Origin: Chloroflexota bacterium
GTDB taxonomy: Bacteria > Chloroflexota > Anaerolineae > J102
Assembly (NCBI GenBank): GCA_003353825.1
Contig: PIVW01000352.1
Span: forward strand, 1 to 6,319
DNA length: 6,319 nt
Direction of reading: 5' to 3'
The notes beneath the pieces were generated by a model. It was given only the letters and a program-made list of their open reading frames with translations. It did not search any database and was not told the DNA's origin. How positions within the stretch are numbered: the stretch's first letter is position 1; every line of letters begins with the position of its first letter. The position numbers were made by a program, and so were the translations under genes. This document shows positions 5,281-6,319 of this stretch, piece after piece.

Positions 5281-5331
5281 TTGACAACCTTCGATAGTAG
5301 GTATCAGCAACTATCGATAAGTACCTTAACA
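5281..5331 (+). promoter_or_regulatory. TTGACA, 8-bp inverted repeat and second CTTAACA
   Basis: TTGACA (5281-5286) is followed by a perfect inverted repeat TCGATAGT / ACTATCGA (5291-5298 and 5310-5317), then CTTAACA (5325-5331). The best -10 is TATCAG at 15-bp spacing, which is poor, so a third promoter is doubtful. Hairpin plus CTTAACA repeats the arrangement at 5138-5158, which suggests a boxB/boxA-like role or an RNA processing signal. Confidence 0.35.
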
Positions 5332-5411
5332 ACTAAAAAGTGACAGGAAAATTCGAATTAAAGCTAGGTCTCCGGATCTGCTTAGTGGAGCAATCTGCAC
5401 AGTAGATCAAC

Positions 5412-5442
5412 GACCTGTACTTCAGGTTAAAAATTAGTAATT

Positions 5443-5444
<2 letters not shown>
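5412..5444 (+). other. Two small hairpins at the 16S 5' boundary
   Basis: GACCTG (5412-5417) pairs with CAGGTT (5423-5428, one G-U pair), and AAAATT (5430-5435) with AATTTT (5439-5444). The second straddles the mature 16S end inferred from E. coli alignment. They may be leader processing structures. The usual long RNase III stem would need the trailer, which is outside the window. Confidence 0.4.

Positions 5445-6319
<875 letters not shown>

Larger units (their letters stand above)
4997..5442 (+). other. Presumed 16S rRNA leader region
   Basis: This stretch runs from the predicted P1 start to the 16S gene and has no protein gene beyond a 9-codon frame (5158-5187). It is dense in secondary structure: hairpins at 5052-5083, 5138-5150, 5183-5222, 5223-5248, 5291-5317 and 5413-5427, and an A/T-rich hairpin at the mature end. 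It also has the perfect palindrome AATTCGAATT (5350-5359). Rather than a plain leader, part of it could be a separate small RNA ending at the terminator near 5256. Confidence 0.6.

Noticed and set aside
5281..5309. A third good promoter at TTGACA 5281.
   Set aside because: At 16-18 bp spacing the -10 positions read ATCAGC, TCAGCA or CAGCAA. TATCAG fits only at 15 bp. It was kept only as a doubtful regulatory feature.

Overview
The window looks like a chromosomal segment of a Chloroflexota bacterium, probably of the Anaerolineae/Caldilineae side. The main support is the partial 16S rRNA at the right edge, which reads GGTAAAACGTAGGAGGCG after the 530 loop and GGGGACTACGGCC near position 880 (E. 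coli numbering); I recall both as common in that phylum. The dnaX-ybaB-recR order and the heptamer tandem repeats between genes fit, but do not prove it. The class-level call is inference, since no database search was possible.

Layout. Positions 1-629 (minus strand) hold the N-terminal 209 residues of an ABC transporter ATPase that runs off the left edge. Positions 748-1542 (minus) encode a polytopic membrane protein of the YhfC intramembrane protease family; it lies upstream of the ATPase and could share its transcript. Positions 1543-1887 form a divergent intergenic region with two tandem arrays: ten heptamers at 1684-1753 and three 15-bp units at 1815-1859. The plus-strand genes follow: dnaX (1888-3528), ybaB/ebfC (3567-3950) and recR (3954-4553). 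This is a widely conserved replication/recombination cluster, with ybaB and recR only 3 bp apart.

Positions 4554-5442 (889 bp) contain no convincing protein gene and form the control region of the rRNA operon. They hold five perfect TTGACA hexamers on the plus strand, one near-ideal promoter (4962-4990), a second likely promoter (5086-5115), several hairpins, a 9-bp triplicate, and an intrinsic-terminator-like hairpin (5223-5256) inside the presumed leader. A hairpin followed by CTTAACA occurs on both sides of that terminator. The 16S rRNA gene starts at about 5443 and continues past the right edge.

How the parts work together. DnaX loads the sliding clamp for replication, YbaB/EbfC is a small DNA-binding protein, and RecR loads RecA with RecF/RecO at gaps. 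The ABC ATPase and YhfC protein form a separate, divergently transcribed membrane-linked unit of unknown substrate. No CRISPR array, transposase or phage gene was seen. The least ordinary part is the rRNA control region, with its repeated promoter hexamers and internal terminator.
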